Position numbers and translations under genes: made by a program. Source: a virus. From it: DNA of 41,883 nt. Under the pieces are notes generated by a model. The model searched no databases, was not told the DNA's origin, and was given only the letters and a program-made list of their open reading frames with translations. The stretch lies in IMG/VR virus record IMGVR_UViG_3300036715_002244, positions 1-41,883 of that record. The stretch is one strand, 5' to 3'. Shown one piece after another: positions 1-7,805 of the stretch; position 1 is the first letter of the stretch; every line of letters begins with the position of its first letter.

Positions 1-127
1 CTGGCAATTAAAATAAAAGGAGGCGATAAGAAAAATGAAAGTTCTGATAAGGGAATATCTTTTTTCTTTGGAGTATACAGTCCCTGAAGATTTTCCTAAG
101 GTAGTATCGAAATTTGCAATACAACCT
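1..127. repeat. Terminal overlap, left copy
   Basis: These 127 bases are identical to the last 127 bases of the window. The copies are in the same orientation and cut through the first gene, so the sequence closes into a circle of 41,756 bp. An overlap of exactly 127 is a common assembler k-mer size, so this is most likely an assembly overlap marking a circular or circularly permuted genome. Confidence 0.95.
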
Positions 128-247
128 GGTTGCCAAGTTGTTCCCCATTGGTGGCTTGACCAGGTTGATGGTCAAGAGGTGCTTGTAGGGTTTGAAAAAC
201 ACCCTACTTGGATCTATGAACAAGCAAAAAAACAAGAGGAGGAATAA
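35..247 (+). CDS. Small early protein, PEDF/WWL family, copy 1
   Basis: A 70-residue protein of unknown function with an AGGAGG site ahead of the ATG. It shares the pattern YxVPEDFxxVV, then PxWWL, a GFE motif and a tyrosine/alanine-containing tail with the product of 1337-1567, so the two are paralogues. It is acidic and aromatic, with no membrane segment, and may be a host-takeover protein, but that rests on position only. The coding sequence holds two perfect 7-bp hairpins (arms CTTGACC/GGTCAAG and GTAGGGT/ACCCTAC). The gene spans the artificial ends of the window. Confidence 0.75.
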   Translation: MKVLIREYLFSLEYTVPEDFPKVVSKFAIQPGCQVVPHWWLDQVDGQEVLVGFEKHPTWIYEQAKKQEEE

Positions 248-249
248 AA

Positions 250-804
250 ATGTTAATTAACGAAAGTTGCAACAATGAAATGGAAAGTGTAAAAGAAGAA
301 ATAAGAAAGATTAACGAAAGAGTTACGAGGCTTGAGGAGCTTAGTAACAAAAAGAAAGTGGAAATAGGAAAAATGAAAGTGATAAGCAAGAAGATTTGCG
401 GTTTGCCTATTAGGTGGATCGCATTAGCGAATGGCGCGAAATTATTTATCCCCTCACAGTTGGGGGATGAAATAGAATTCCCCTTATCTGGGTATGAAAT
501 TTCGTATATGGAAAATCTTTTTGATTATAGATTACAAACCAAAAGTGTCGCAAAAATTTATTTGTTCTGTAATTTAAAACTGGTTATAAGTTGTTATAAC
601 CAAATTATAAAACATGGTCCCATAAAGGTTGTCCACCTGGAGGGGAATGGCAGCTTGCTTTCGTACTGGGTTGGGGGGAATTTTGAAGAAAACGGGAATT
701 TACCTGTTGTCTTTAGAAGTAAGAAAGAAAATAAAAGGCTCCTGTGGTCACCCGATTGTGGGTTTCGCACAATTTCTTATAGGGATTTACAGTCCCTCAT
801 ATAA
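250..804 (+). CDS. Hypothetical early protein with N-terminal coiled coil
   Basis: 184 residues, function not recognised. It starts two bases after the preceding stop with an AAGAGGAGG site, so the genes are probably co-translated. Residues about 8-45 are charged and heptad-like (coiled coil); the remainder is a mixed, beta-rich domain with several aromatic residues. No catalytic motif was found. It sits in the early rightward transcript between the PEDF/WWL gene and the DUF1874-like gene. Confidence 0.7.
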   Translation: MLINESCNNEMESVKEEIRKINERVTRLEELSNKKKVEIGKMKVISKKICGLPIRWIALANGAKLFIPSQLGDEIEFPLSGYEISYMENLFDYRLQTKSVAKIYLFCNLKLVISCYNQIIKHGPIKVVHLEGNGSLLSYWVGGNFEENGNLPVVFRSKKENKRLLWSPDCGFRTISYRDLQSLI

Positions 805-822
805 AACAAAGGAGGTAACAAA

Positions 823-1137
823 ATGTTTAAAGCTATTCTAAGCACTACCGTCCTACCATTGGACGGCACTTATCAAGTCAAAACGCTTGATACTATTCCA
901 GATGTCAAGGGGGTGACTCACTTTATTGGTCATCCTGCAACCCGTGAGATTGTAGAGAACTTAGGAGCAGTTCCAACGCTCCAGAAGTTATTCAAAGGCT
1001 TGGAAGTGGGCGAGCAAGCCTTATGTTTTAGCATCAAGCAAGACCGAACAAATCGTAAAGACAACGGCTTTACGGCTCCGCATCAGGATGTGACCTTGTC
1101 TGATTTAAGTATCAGATTAATAACAAGAATAGAATAG
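823..1137 (+). CDS. DUF1874 / AcrIII-1-like protein (candidate anti-CRISPR ring nuclease)
   Basis: 104 residues. The plan fits the DUF1874 family (STIV B116, SIRV1 gp29, YddF of ICEBs1): an N-terminal strand, then an IGHPAT motif at residues 35-40 followed by a helix (REIVENLGAV), a G-containing strand (GEQALCFSI), and a C-terminal TLSDL helix ending ITRIE. In AcrIII-1 the His of IGHxxT (His47 in SIRV1 gp29) helps cleave cyclic tetra-adenylate, which silences type III CRISPR signalling; His37 corresponds here. The second catalytic residue, a Glu in gp29, is not clearly present because the region is longer (about residues 75-90). The site is GGAGGT before ATG. Family assignment is from remembered motifs, not a search. 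The gene also contains six simple hairpins of 5-8 bp. Confidence 0.6.
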   Translation: MFKAILSTTVLPLDGTYQVKTLDTIPDVKGVTHFIGHPATREIVENLGAVPTLQKLFKGLEVGEQALCFSIKQDRTNRKDNGFTAPHQDVTLSDLSIRLITRIE

Positions 1138-1148
1138 GAGGAGCTAAA

Positions 1149-1298
1149 ATGAATAAGATATTTGAACAGATGAACGAAGAGCTGGAAGAAGTCTGTCAGA
1201 ATTTGGATAGGTTGTCAGATGAGAAGTTTTTGTTTGACAATCCGAATTATTTTGAACGCTGGCAGAGACAACAAATAGACGATCCCCCACTGCAATAG
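1149..1298 (+). CDS. Small acidic early protein
   Basis: 49 residues, preceded by AGGAGGAG and starting 11 bases after the previous stop. It is acidic and helical (EELEEVCQNLDRL), with an aromatic C-terminal half. The last codons form the left arm of the terminator at 1282-1307, so coding sequence and terminator overlap. No function is recognised. Confidence 0.65.
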   Translation: MNKIFEQMNEELEEVCQNLDRLSDEKFLFDNPNYFERWQRQQIDDPPLQ

Positions 1299-1307
1299 TG
1301 GGGGGAT
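1282..1307 (+). terminator. Stem-loop overlapping end of the small acidic gene
   Basis: Arms ATCCCCCAC and GTGGGGGGAT pair with one extra G on the right, followed only by TTTGCTATATAATA, so it is a strong stem with a weak U-tract. It closes the cassette before 1337. Confidence 0.6.
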
Positions 1308-1336
1308 TTGCTATATAATAAAAAGGAGAAGAAAAA

Positions 1337-1567
1337 ATGAAGATTAAAATGCAGAAGAATAGACAGAATGCAGTGATAGATGGCTACGAAGTGCCAGAAG
1401 ACTTCATAGAAGTTGTAAGGCAATACGTTCTACCATCAACACAGACGCCTAAGTGGTGGCTGTGGTGGGAAGATGAAGATTACGAATATGAATGGGGGTT
1501 TGAATTTAGCCCGTTAGCTTTATATTATGAAGCAGGTTGTAGTAAAGGGTTTAACTTCCCATATTAA
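1337..1567 (+). CDS. Small early protein, PEDF/WWL family, copy 2
   Basis: 76 residues with an AAGGAGAAG site. It contains YEVPEDF, PKWWLWW and a GFEFSPLALYYEAG tail, matching the protein at 35-247 in order and spacing. It is strongly acidic and tryptophan-rich. Function unknown. It lies between a terminator stem-loop and the clamp gene. Confidence 0.72.
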   Translation: MKIKMQKNRQNAVIDGYEVPEDFIEVVRQYVLPSTQTPKWWLWWEDEDYEYEWGFEFSPLALYYEAGCSKGFNFPY

Positions 1568-1581
1568 AATCAAGGAATAAA

Positions 1582-1635
1582 ATGGAAGGCAAGATAAAAA
1601 TAAAAGTTTTGGAGGATTATAAAAATGAAGATTGA
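1582..1635 (+). CDS. Possible 17-residue leader peptide overlapping the clamp start
   Basis: A short reading frame with an AAGGAAT site begins at ATG 1582, runs through the clamp ribosome binding site and stops 11 bases inside the clamp gene. Translating it would move ribosomes over the clamp start. Such a frame can arise by chance; the evidence is only the ribosome site and the overlap. Confidence 0.25.
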   Translation: MEGKIKIKVLEDYKNED

Positions 1636-2707
1636 GCTTAAAACGAAGGAACTAAACAAGATTATCCAGGATTTATCAAGAAACATCAAGAAGCACCCAG
1701 TAGAAACATTGAGAAGCATTCAAATATCAGCCAAAGATAAAAATATGATATTCAGAACTACAGATTTGGAAGCTGAGACTATTTATAATTTTGGCATTGA
1801 AGAAGATATAAACATAGAACCAATTCTTGTAGAATCAAGCGAGATATCAAGCTTAATTAAAAACTATCCAAGCGAGAATATCACATTAGAATTTGAGGAC
1901 GAAGAATTAAAAATAGAAGGAGAAAACATATCAGCAACAATACCAACAAAAAAAGATTCAAACTATCCAGAACAAATTGATATATCTGGAATAGAACCAA
2001 AAAAGATCTACTTCTCACTGATAAAACAAGCAATAGAAACAGTCGTCAACTCAAGCCCACAAGACGCAAATTCTAAAATGGGCGGGGTAAACATTAAGAC
2101 AAATGGCAAAGAGGTATCAATCGCAGCCACAGACGGCTTTAGACTGGCACTTTATAAAATGTATTTAGATGAAGAATTAGATATGAATTTTACTATATCT
2201 AAGAAGTGCGCACAGGAGATAATAAAATTTGATGTAGTATCGCTAATGTCATATCAAACAGATTCTCACTGGATACTGTCAACCAACGATAAAACAATTG
2301 CAGTTAAAAAACTTAATTATGAATATCCAAACTATGAGAAGGCTATCCCAACAGACAATAAACACAAGGTCGCTATTAATAGAGAAGACTTTATCAAGAA
2401 GCTATTGTTTGCATCGTCGCAGTCTGAATTGATAAAGCTAATCATAAAAGATAATGTTCTAACTGTGCAATCTTCAGACACAAGAATAAATACAAAAATA
2501 GATATTAGAACAGTGACAGAAGTTGCGGATATTGAATTCACATTCAAGTCACAATATTTAATTAGCGGGCTTAGGATTTTTGACACTGAAGATGTGCTAT
2601 TCACTTACAAAGATAACAATGATAAACCAATAACAATAGAAAATGAAGTCAAAACAGGTTATGTAAATATTCTTTATATAACAATGCCAACAAAACCAGA
2701 AAGATAG
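1625..2707 (+). CDS. dnaN: DNA polymerase III beta subunit-like sliding clamp (full length)
   Basis: 360 residues, the normal length of bacterial DnaN with three clamp domains of about 120 residues each. Recognisable parts are the domain I start, the junction SATIPTKKDSNYP, the domain II signature ATDGFRLALY (about residues 178-187) and PNYEKAIP before domain III. DnaN dimers encircle DNA and tether polymerases and repair enzymes. The start is fixed by TTGGAGGAT eight bases upstream. No polymerase gene is seen in the genome, so the clamp probably serves the host polymerase or recruits other phage enzymes. A shorter relative lies at 38095-38817. Confidence 0.9.
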   Translation: MKIELKTKELNKIIQDLSRNIKKHPVETLRSIQISAKDKNMIFRTTDLEAETIYNFGIEEDINIEPILVESSEISSLIKNYPSENITLEFEDEELKIEGENISATIPTKKDSNYPEQIDISGIEPKKIYFSLIKQAIETVVNSSPQDANSKMGGVNIKTNGKEVSIAATDGFRLALYKMYLDEELDMNFTISKKCAQEIIKFDVVSLMSYQTDSHWILSTNDKTIAVKKLNYEYPNYEKAIPTDNKHKVAINREDFIKKLLFASSQSELIKLIIKDNVLTVQSSDTRINTKIDIRTVTEVADIEFTFKSQYLISGLRIFDTEDVLFTYKDNNDKPITIENEVKTGYVNILYITMPTKPER

Positions 2708-2738
2708 GTAAAAGAATTAAAATAGGTGTATAATAGTT

Positions 2739-2758
2739 GTTATAGCTCCCCAGCTATA
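2739..2758. other. Perfect hairpin with CCCC loop
   Basis: Arms TTATAGCT and AGCTATAA (8 bp) enclose a CCCC loop, just after the clamp gene and 17 bases before the terminator. There is no U-tract, so it is more likely an mRNA 3' stabiliser or protein site than a terminator. Confidence 0.45.
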
Positions 2759-2774
2759 AGATACTTCTTCAAAG

Positions 2775-2800
2775 GCCGTCTCTTTATGAGGCGGCTTTTT
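2775..2800. terminator. Terminator between convergent clamp and helicase genes
   Basis: Arms GCCGTCTC and GAGGCGGC (one G-U pair) are followed by TTTTT on the plus strand. It ends the rightward early transcript. The reverse strand has only a short U-run (CTTTG), so termination of the leftward helicase transcript would be weaker. Confidence 0.75.
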
Positions 2801-4298
2801 ATTGTAGCGTATCTGGTTTGCAAATATACAAATTGTTTTTTGCTCTTGTCATTCCTACATATTTAACCCGCCTAAAGTATTCAACATTGTTTGTGTCAAC
2901 ACACGAAGCGTCAAAATGCAAAAATACATCCTGAGCCTCTAAGCCTTTAGCTGTATGTATCGTTCCAATCTTTACATTTGGGTTAGCACCAAAAACTTCT
3001 TTATCAAAATTCCTTTTCCATTTTTCAAATTGCACTTGTTTTTCTTTTGTTAATAATTCTTTTATATAGCCTTTTTTAACATAATCAGCAAGTGTTCTGA
3101 AGAACGGCATCTCTTTGAGGTCGCTTGTGTTAAATGTGTTTGCACTAAAAAACTTCTTCAACATTATCCTACCGCCGTATCGTTCAGTGACACTGCCTTT
3201 TATCAAATCGATTACTGTATCCACATTCTGTTTACTTACTTTGATATTTTCTTTTTTTGTTAGCATTCTTAAAAAGATATAACCAGTTATCAAATTGGTT
3301 GGTGTGGTGTTTTTGCTATCTAATCTTGTCGCTAAAATGCCGTTCGCAAATAGTTTTTTATATAAATTCTCAAAGTCATTAATATAATATGTCAACAATA
3401 ATGTTTGCCTTTTGGGATTCAAAAAATTGATTATATTGTTATAGTCGATGTATTGCACACAACCATCATTGTGCAAACCTTGTATAAACATATATTTATC
3501 ACGAACCACATTCTTGCTGATTAATTCCATTGCTGCGTTTGATACTGCTTTTGAGCACCTAATTGATTGCGTTAACCTTACCGTTTCGTCTGCCTTGAGC
3601 TTGAGCATAACCTCAGGAGTGCTGCCAGCCCACTCAAAGATGTTTTGGTCAATATCTCCCGCAACTATCAATGTTTTACGGATATTGATATTCTGGATAA
3701 TCTTCCACATTAGCGGGGTGATGTCTTGAAATTCATCTATGATAACCGTGTCAAAAACGCCCTTGTAACGCTTTTTACCTTCAACTAATATGTCTGTATA
3801 GTCGTAGCCTGTTTCTTGCAGCAGTGCGTCAAATTTGTTGTATGTGGTGATATAGTCCTGCGGTGATACTGGCAAAAAATTATGCAAGACATATTGCTCA
3901 GGCGTCTCATCCATAAGTTTTTGGATACTAAAATGGCTATATAAAACATTGCCTAATGACTCGTTGGTCAGAAACTCAGGACTTCTAAATATCTCAACCC
4001 TGTTATCGAACGGCTCATATGCAATGTCTAACTTAGCAAACATATTCCTAATTTTGTGTTGTGTCAAAAAATTGCTTAATTTGAGCTCTCTTGAGATAAA
4101 AGAATGCAAGGTAGTAATTCTTATGTTCTCATTGTTTATTATGCTCTCTGGCAGTTTTTCGGCTATACTGGCTCTTGCAGACCTTGTAAAAGAAGTAATA
4201 AGTGTATAGCCAAGCTCATTGATGTTCTTCTCAATATATTTAGCCAGCCAGCGTGTTTTACCACTGCCTGGACAACCTAATACTTTGATTGTCTTCAT
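2799..4298 (-). CDS. Superfamily 1 (UvrD/Rep-like) DNA helicase
   Basis: 499 residues. Motifs occur in order: Walker A GCPGSGKT at residues 8-15, TSFTRSAR (Ia), TTLHSF, Walker B VIIDEFQDI, motif III AGDIDQNIFEWAG, LTQSIRCS (IV), a TIHTAKGLEAQDVF block (V) and VGMTRAKNNLYI (VI). These define an ATP-driven 3'-5' helicase of the UvrD/Rep/PcrA group. The protein is shorter than cellular UvrD (about 700 residues), so accessory domains are reduced. It is last in the leftward operon with annealing protein and terminase and overlaps the terminase stop by four bases, which suggests coupled translation. Likely role: replication restart or recombination. Confidence 0.88.
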   Translation of the reverse strand: MKTIKVLGCPGSGKTRWLAKYIEKNINELGYTLITSFTRSARASIAEKLPESIINNENIRITTLHSFISRELKLSNFLTQHKIRNMFAKLDIAYEPFDNRVEIFRSPEFLTNESLGNVLYSHFSIQKLMDETPEQYVLHNFLPVSPQDYITTYNKFDALLQETGYDYTDILVEGKKRYKGVFDTVIIDEFQDITPLMWKIIQNINIRKTLIVAGDIDQNIFEWAGSTPEVMLKLKADETVRLTQSIRCSKAVSNAAMELISKNVVRDKYMFIQGLHNDGCVQYIDYNNIINFLNPKRQTLLLTYYINDFENLYKKLFANGILATRLDSKNTTPTNLITGYIFLRMLTKKENIKVSKQNVDTVIDLIKGSVTERYGGRIMLKKFFSANTFNTSDLKEMPFFRTLADYVKKGYIKELLTKEKQVQFEKWKRNFDKEVFGANPNVKIGTIHTAKGLEAQDVFLHFDASCVDTNNVEYFRRVKYVGMTRAKNNLYICKPDTLQ

Positions 4299-6064
4299 AA
4301 TATCCTCACTCCTGGTGTGTTTTTTATCCGATAAAACATCTCTCTAATCTTCATATCTTCTTTTTGTTCTTCTTCTGATTTTGGGTCGGTTTCATCTGGC
4401 AGTCTTCGTTCAATTTGTCGGTATAGTCTACAGGCTAAAAGCGCACCCATTACCCTATCGTCATTATGCCCTGATCTGGCAGATAATGTATCTTTTTCTA
4501 TGTTCTTTAATTCGTCAATCAGTTCTGGAGACCTGATAGTTATCATCTCACTTGATATCAAGCCCTTTAATATGTCTGTCATTAATTCTTTTTCTTCACG
4601 GCTTGTTTTGGTGCCCAATGAAGAAAATCGTGGAGACAAAGAATCAGCCCTGCCATAAAGATATGATCTTGATTTGCGGATATTTTTTGTAATTAGCTCC
4701 TGAATGTCTTTAATTGCTGAATCATATTGTATACTTTGTAGCATTTTAAATGCATCCTTCATTCGTCGTTGGACATTCATACCTGGACCCGTCACCTCAA
4801 CATTATATGCTGCTCCATTATACAAAGAGCATAAGAACGCCAAATAAAAAACCAGCTCATCTGAAGGAATAGAATTATCTACAAGCTCCGCCACCTGCAC
4901 TATCTGGCTTTTACTGGCCTTCCAGATGCTAATAACTGCATTATCGCTATCAGGATTAGCTGCTCCTGTTGGGTCACATCCAACAATATATGCTGCGCCG
5001 TTTTTTGGTAGTTCCCAGATAGTCAATGTTGGCTCGTGTGTTGTGAATATTCTTAGCCGTGAAGGTTGGAACTTCTCAAAATCAAGCCTAACCTTCAACT
5101 CGTATTCTATTTTTTTTGGTTCGTATATCTTTTCTAACTGTGCAAAATCATAGCACCTAAGCTCATTAGTTAGCTCCCAAGCTTCGTTTTCAGTCGAAGG
5201 ATATTCTTGTGCCATAGCTTGATCGTCACTTCCATAACTTTCGTGCAACTTCCAAAAATACCAAGCCCATTGCTCAGGCTGAATTTTATAGCCATACTGT
5301 TCCATAACCTTCCTTTGAATCTCTTCTGCATACTCTGATTCTGCTTCTTCTGCATATGTTTCATATATCTTTGACCGTTTATCTACTTTATATAAATCGT
5401 GATGCCACCAGCTTAAAAACAGGCTACAGGATGTAGCGCTAAACTTTGAATCTTCGTATTCAGTCATAAAGTGATTTTCACCGTGCGGTGAGCTTTCATA
5501 AATTAAATACCGCAATGGATTAGTCTCAGGCAGTGACGCCTGCAAGGCATTCAGTGGCAAGACATTGTCATAAAAAGCTACCTCAGTGGCGTGTAATGCC
5601 ACTGAGGATGAGCTTCTGCCTTCTGTTTCTGCGTCAGCTCCTCTGCTTTTGATTGCATAAAGCATTATCGAAGAGCCATTAGCAAATCGAATATTTGTAT
5701 TGTTGTTAATTAGCATTGGATGTTTTCTTTTCATTGTTGATAACATTTGGCTGTATCTTGAACGGAATTCTCCGAAGTATTTACCGTTATGGACTAAAAA
5801 CGATAATTCAAAGGCGTTGAACATCTGCAAAAAATACAGGTTAATCAGCATTGATTCTGTTGATATTGCTGACTGTCTGCATTTTAATATGACTATTTTA
5901 CTGCGTTCATCTGACTTCATTTTAAAGAATTGCTGACAAAAAAGCTTTTGGGTTAGGAGCTTATTCTTCCAGCTTTGTCTAACCCAGCCTTTTTCTTTTG
6001 TCGCAACCCACACATTAGAAGTAAACTTCAGATACTTCTTGAATTCATTATTCCAATCAATCAT
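4295..6064 (-). CDS. terL: Terminase large subunit
   Basis: 589 residues. The ATPase half has an atypical Walker A-like KCRQSAISTE and a Walker B-like ALHATEVAFYDN. The RNase H-like nuclease half has IVGCDPTGAANPDSDN (first acidic site), YNVEVTGPGMN (second) and GHNDDRVMGAL (third). This is the phage packaging motor and headful or end-cutting nuclease. It sits with ERF and helicase genes rather than beside the portal, which is about 25 kb away. It overlaps both neighbours by a few bases. Confidence 0.85.
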   Translation of the reverse strand: MIDWNNEFKKYLKFTSNVWVATKEKGWVRQSWKNKLLTQKLFCQQFFKMKSDERSKIVILKCRQSAISTESMLINLYFLQMFNAFELSFLVHNGKYFGEFRSRYSQMLSTMKRKHPMLINNNTNIRFANGSSIMLYAIKSRGADAETEGRSSSSVALHATEVAFYDNVLPLNALQASLPETNPLRYLIYESSPHGENHFMTEYEDSKFSATSCSLFLSWWHHDLYKVDKRSKIYETYAEEAESEYAEEIQRKVMEQYGYKIQPEQWAWYFWKLHESYGSDDQAMAQEYPSTENEAWELTNELRCYDFAQLEKIYEPKKIEYELKVRLDFEKFQPSRLRIFTTHEPTLTIWELPKNGAAYIVGCDPTGAANPDSDNAVISIWKASKSQIVQVAELVDNSIPSDELVFYLAFLCSLYNGAAYNVEVTGPGMNVQRRMKDAFKMLQSIQYDSAIKDIQELITKNIRKSRSYLYGRADSLSPRFSSLGTKTSREEKELMTDILKGLISSEMITIRSPELIDELKNIEKDTLSARSGHNDDRVMGALLACRLYRQIERRLPDETDPKSEEEQKEDMKIREMFYRIKNTPGVRIL

Positions 6065-6635
6065 TTAAATGTGACACTGCACTCTTCACCATCCCCTCTG
6101 CCTCTATAAAGTTCTTAGCCCAACCTTTTTCTGCAATATGCTTTGCTAATGCTTCTATATACACATCTTCTATTTTGCCGTCTTTGTCTTGCTTTGACCT
6201 CAAGGCGTTTTTGATTTTCTCAAAAACTACTTGAGATTGTTTATCAGGCGTTGCCATATTAATATTTGGTATAATTTTTGACATTTCTTTTGATCTTAAG
6301 TCTCTTGTCCAGCACAATTCTTCGATGTCGTCGCTTAGTTTAACTCTTTTTTTATTAAAGCCTATCTTTTCTAAGCCGTCTATAATATCCTGTTTACCGT
6401 AGCCACCTAAAATAGGTATCTTTCTCATCATCTTCAACGATGAATAGGTAATTGCTACTTCTTTATTCTCAAGAATCAGCAAATAAAATCTTGATACATA
6501 GGTGTTCAGGAATGTTTCAGCTGAATTTGTCCACGCATAATTGCTATATGGTGATGTAATTACACGAAGAGCGTTCAAAAACGAACGCTCTTCTTCTAAG
6601 CTATTTTCAAGTATTTCTTCATCGGTTTTTTTCAT
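6057..6635 (-). CDS. Hypothetical protein upstream of terminase (possible small terminase subunit)
   Basis: 192 residues, mostly helical and charged, with no recognised motif. It overlaps terL by eight bases and the ERF gene by four, so the three are translationally linked. Small terminase subunits often precede terL, but the expected N-terminal helix-turn-helix is not evident, so this role rests on position alone. Confidence 0.65.
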   Translation of the reverse strand: MKKTDEEILENSLEEERSFLNALRVITSPYSNYAWTNSAETFLNTYVSRFYLLILENKEVAITYSSLKMMRKIPILGGYGKQDIIDGLEKIGFNKKRVKLSDDIEELCWTRDLRSKEMSKIIPNINMATPDKQSQVVFEKIKNALRSKQDKDGKIEDVYIEALAKHIAEKGWAKNFIEAEGMVKSAVSHLND

Positions 6636-7492
6636 TTATTGTCTCCTTCAAATATATCATCTTCAGTAATGCTGTCTATTTGGTCTGTCAATTGCTTCAA
6701 AAATTCATAACAACCAATAGCGTGGAATGATTTCATTATCTCTTTAATCATTCCATCCGTCGGAAGGTCTGTATCTATATTTATTTTGTGATCTTTGATG
6801 TAATTAACTAACAAAGAATGGAATGAGCCAGCGTCCATCATATTCTGAATGCCGTTCCAATCACAATACTTTTCAGTTAGCGAACGAATAGCACTCATAG
6901 CTTCTTTTTTATTGAGCTGTGATATCTGCTTTTTAAGCACTTCTTTCTCAAATTTTTCTGCAGTCATTCCTGTTTTCTTCAGCAAAGTAAATATAAAACT
7001 TCTTTGCTTATCAGACATTAACTCACTGCCTGTTTGTGGTTGCGGTTGTGATGTTGGTTGTGGATTCGGTTTATAAGTGCTTGGTTGTTTTTGTGGTAGC
7101 GGCTCTGTGTTAGCGTCGCTATCTTCGTCAGTCGTGATTCCTAAGAGTGCAGAAATCGCATACCTTTTTGCGTATGTAATTGCTGCTCCACACTCTTGAG
7201 TATAGTTGATTTTTTCATCCTTACCTTGAATCGGCAAGTATGTTTCTACATCGCCTAAAACTGAATCACCAGATTTGCAATCAATAATAGAAGTGACAAC
7301 CCTAATCATCTTAGGGTTGTCTAATAAAGCAGTTGCCTTCTGAACAAGCACAAATTCATACTTGTTCAATATCTCAATTACCTCTGGTAAAAATCCTTCC
7401 AATGGCGCATACTTATATTTGTATGCTGCCTTAGTTCTTTTTACCTCTATTTTATTTATTTCTTGTTGTGCCTGTAAAAATCTATTAAACAT
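6632..7492 (-). CDS. erf: ERF-family single-strand annealing protein
   Basis: 286 residues. The ERF signature is clear: YKYAPLEGFLPEVIEIL near residue 26 and a QECGAAITYAKRYAISALLG block followed by DEDSDAN near residue 115. A Pro/Gln-rich linker (about 130-155) leads to a separate C-terminal domain, as in P22 Erf and related proteins. ERF proteins coat single strands and anneal homologous DNA, and usually work with an exonuclease; the Cas4-like nuclease across the divergent promoter is the obvious partner. Confidence 0.9.
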   Translation of the reverse strand: MFNRFLQAQQEINKIEVKRTKAAYKYKYAPLEGFLPEVIEILNKYEFVLVQKATALLDNPKMIRVVTSIIDCKSGDSVLGDVETYLPIQGKDEKINYTQECGAAITYAKRYAISALLGITTDEDSDANTEPLPQKQPSTYKPNPQPTSQPQPQTGSELMSDKQRSFIFTLLKKTGMTAEKFEKEVLKKQISQLNKKEAMSAIRSLTEKYCDWNGIQNMMDAGSFHSLLVNYIKDHKINIDTDLPTDGMIKEIMKSFHAIGCYEFLKQLTDQIDSITEDDIFEGDNK

Positions 7493-7682
7493 TATTATTC
7501 TCCTCCTTTTCTTCTTTTTGTGCTAAAGCTCTTTCAAACCAAAAGTCCTTAGATTTTGTCACCTCTTCCAGATTTGCTCTTAGGTTTTTGTTCTCTAACA
7601 ACACCTCTAAAAGCAGTTCCTTTAACTCTTCTTTTGTGTAGTCTTTCATTTTTGTTACCTCCTTTTGTTTGATATATAACAA
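7485..7682 (-). CDS. Small coiled-coil protein, first gene of leftward recombination operon
   Basis: 65 residues, Lys/Glu-rich and predicted to be one long helix (EELKELLLEVLLENKNLRANLEEV). It overlaps the ERF gene by eight bases. The frame opens at 7682, but the internal ATG at residue 12 (7649) follows AAAGGAGGTAACAAAA and is the more likely start, giving 54 residues. Function unknown. Confidence 0.6.
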   Translation of the reverse strand: MLYIKQKEVTKMKDYTKEELKELLLEVLLENKNLRANLEEVTKSKDFWFERALAQKEEKEENNNV

Positions 7683-7709
7683 TATAAATTATGCAATAAA
7701 ATATGTCAA
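7681..7709 (-). promoter_or_regulatory. Leftward promoter for ERF-terL-helicase operon
   Basis: On the minus strand TTGACA (7709-7704) is followed after 17 bases by TATATT (7686-7681). The -10 box lies about 30 bases before the internal ATG at 7649. It is back to back with the rightward promoter at 7746-7774. Confidence 0.7.
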
Positions 7710-7745
7710 ACAAGTATTATTTATGATTTGATAAAAATTGTTTGT

Positions 7746-7774
7746 TTGATTTAACATCATATGTAGTTTATCAT
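7746..7774 (+). promoter_or_regulatory. Rightward promoter for nuclease-helicase-RusA operon
   Basis: TTGATT, 17 bases, then TATCAT, about 30 bases before the ATG of the Cas4-like gene. The short repeat CAAACAA flanks both divergent promoters and may be an operator. Confidence 0.6.
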
Positions 7775-7805
7775 ATCTATATCACAAACAAAAGGAGGAT
7801 CCAAA

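Noticed and set aside
1-127. Biological direct terminal repeat, as in T7
   Set aside because: Length equals a standard assembler k-mer and the repeat cuts through a gene; no termini evidence.
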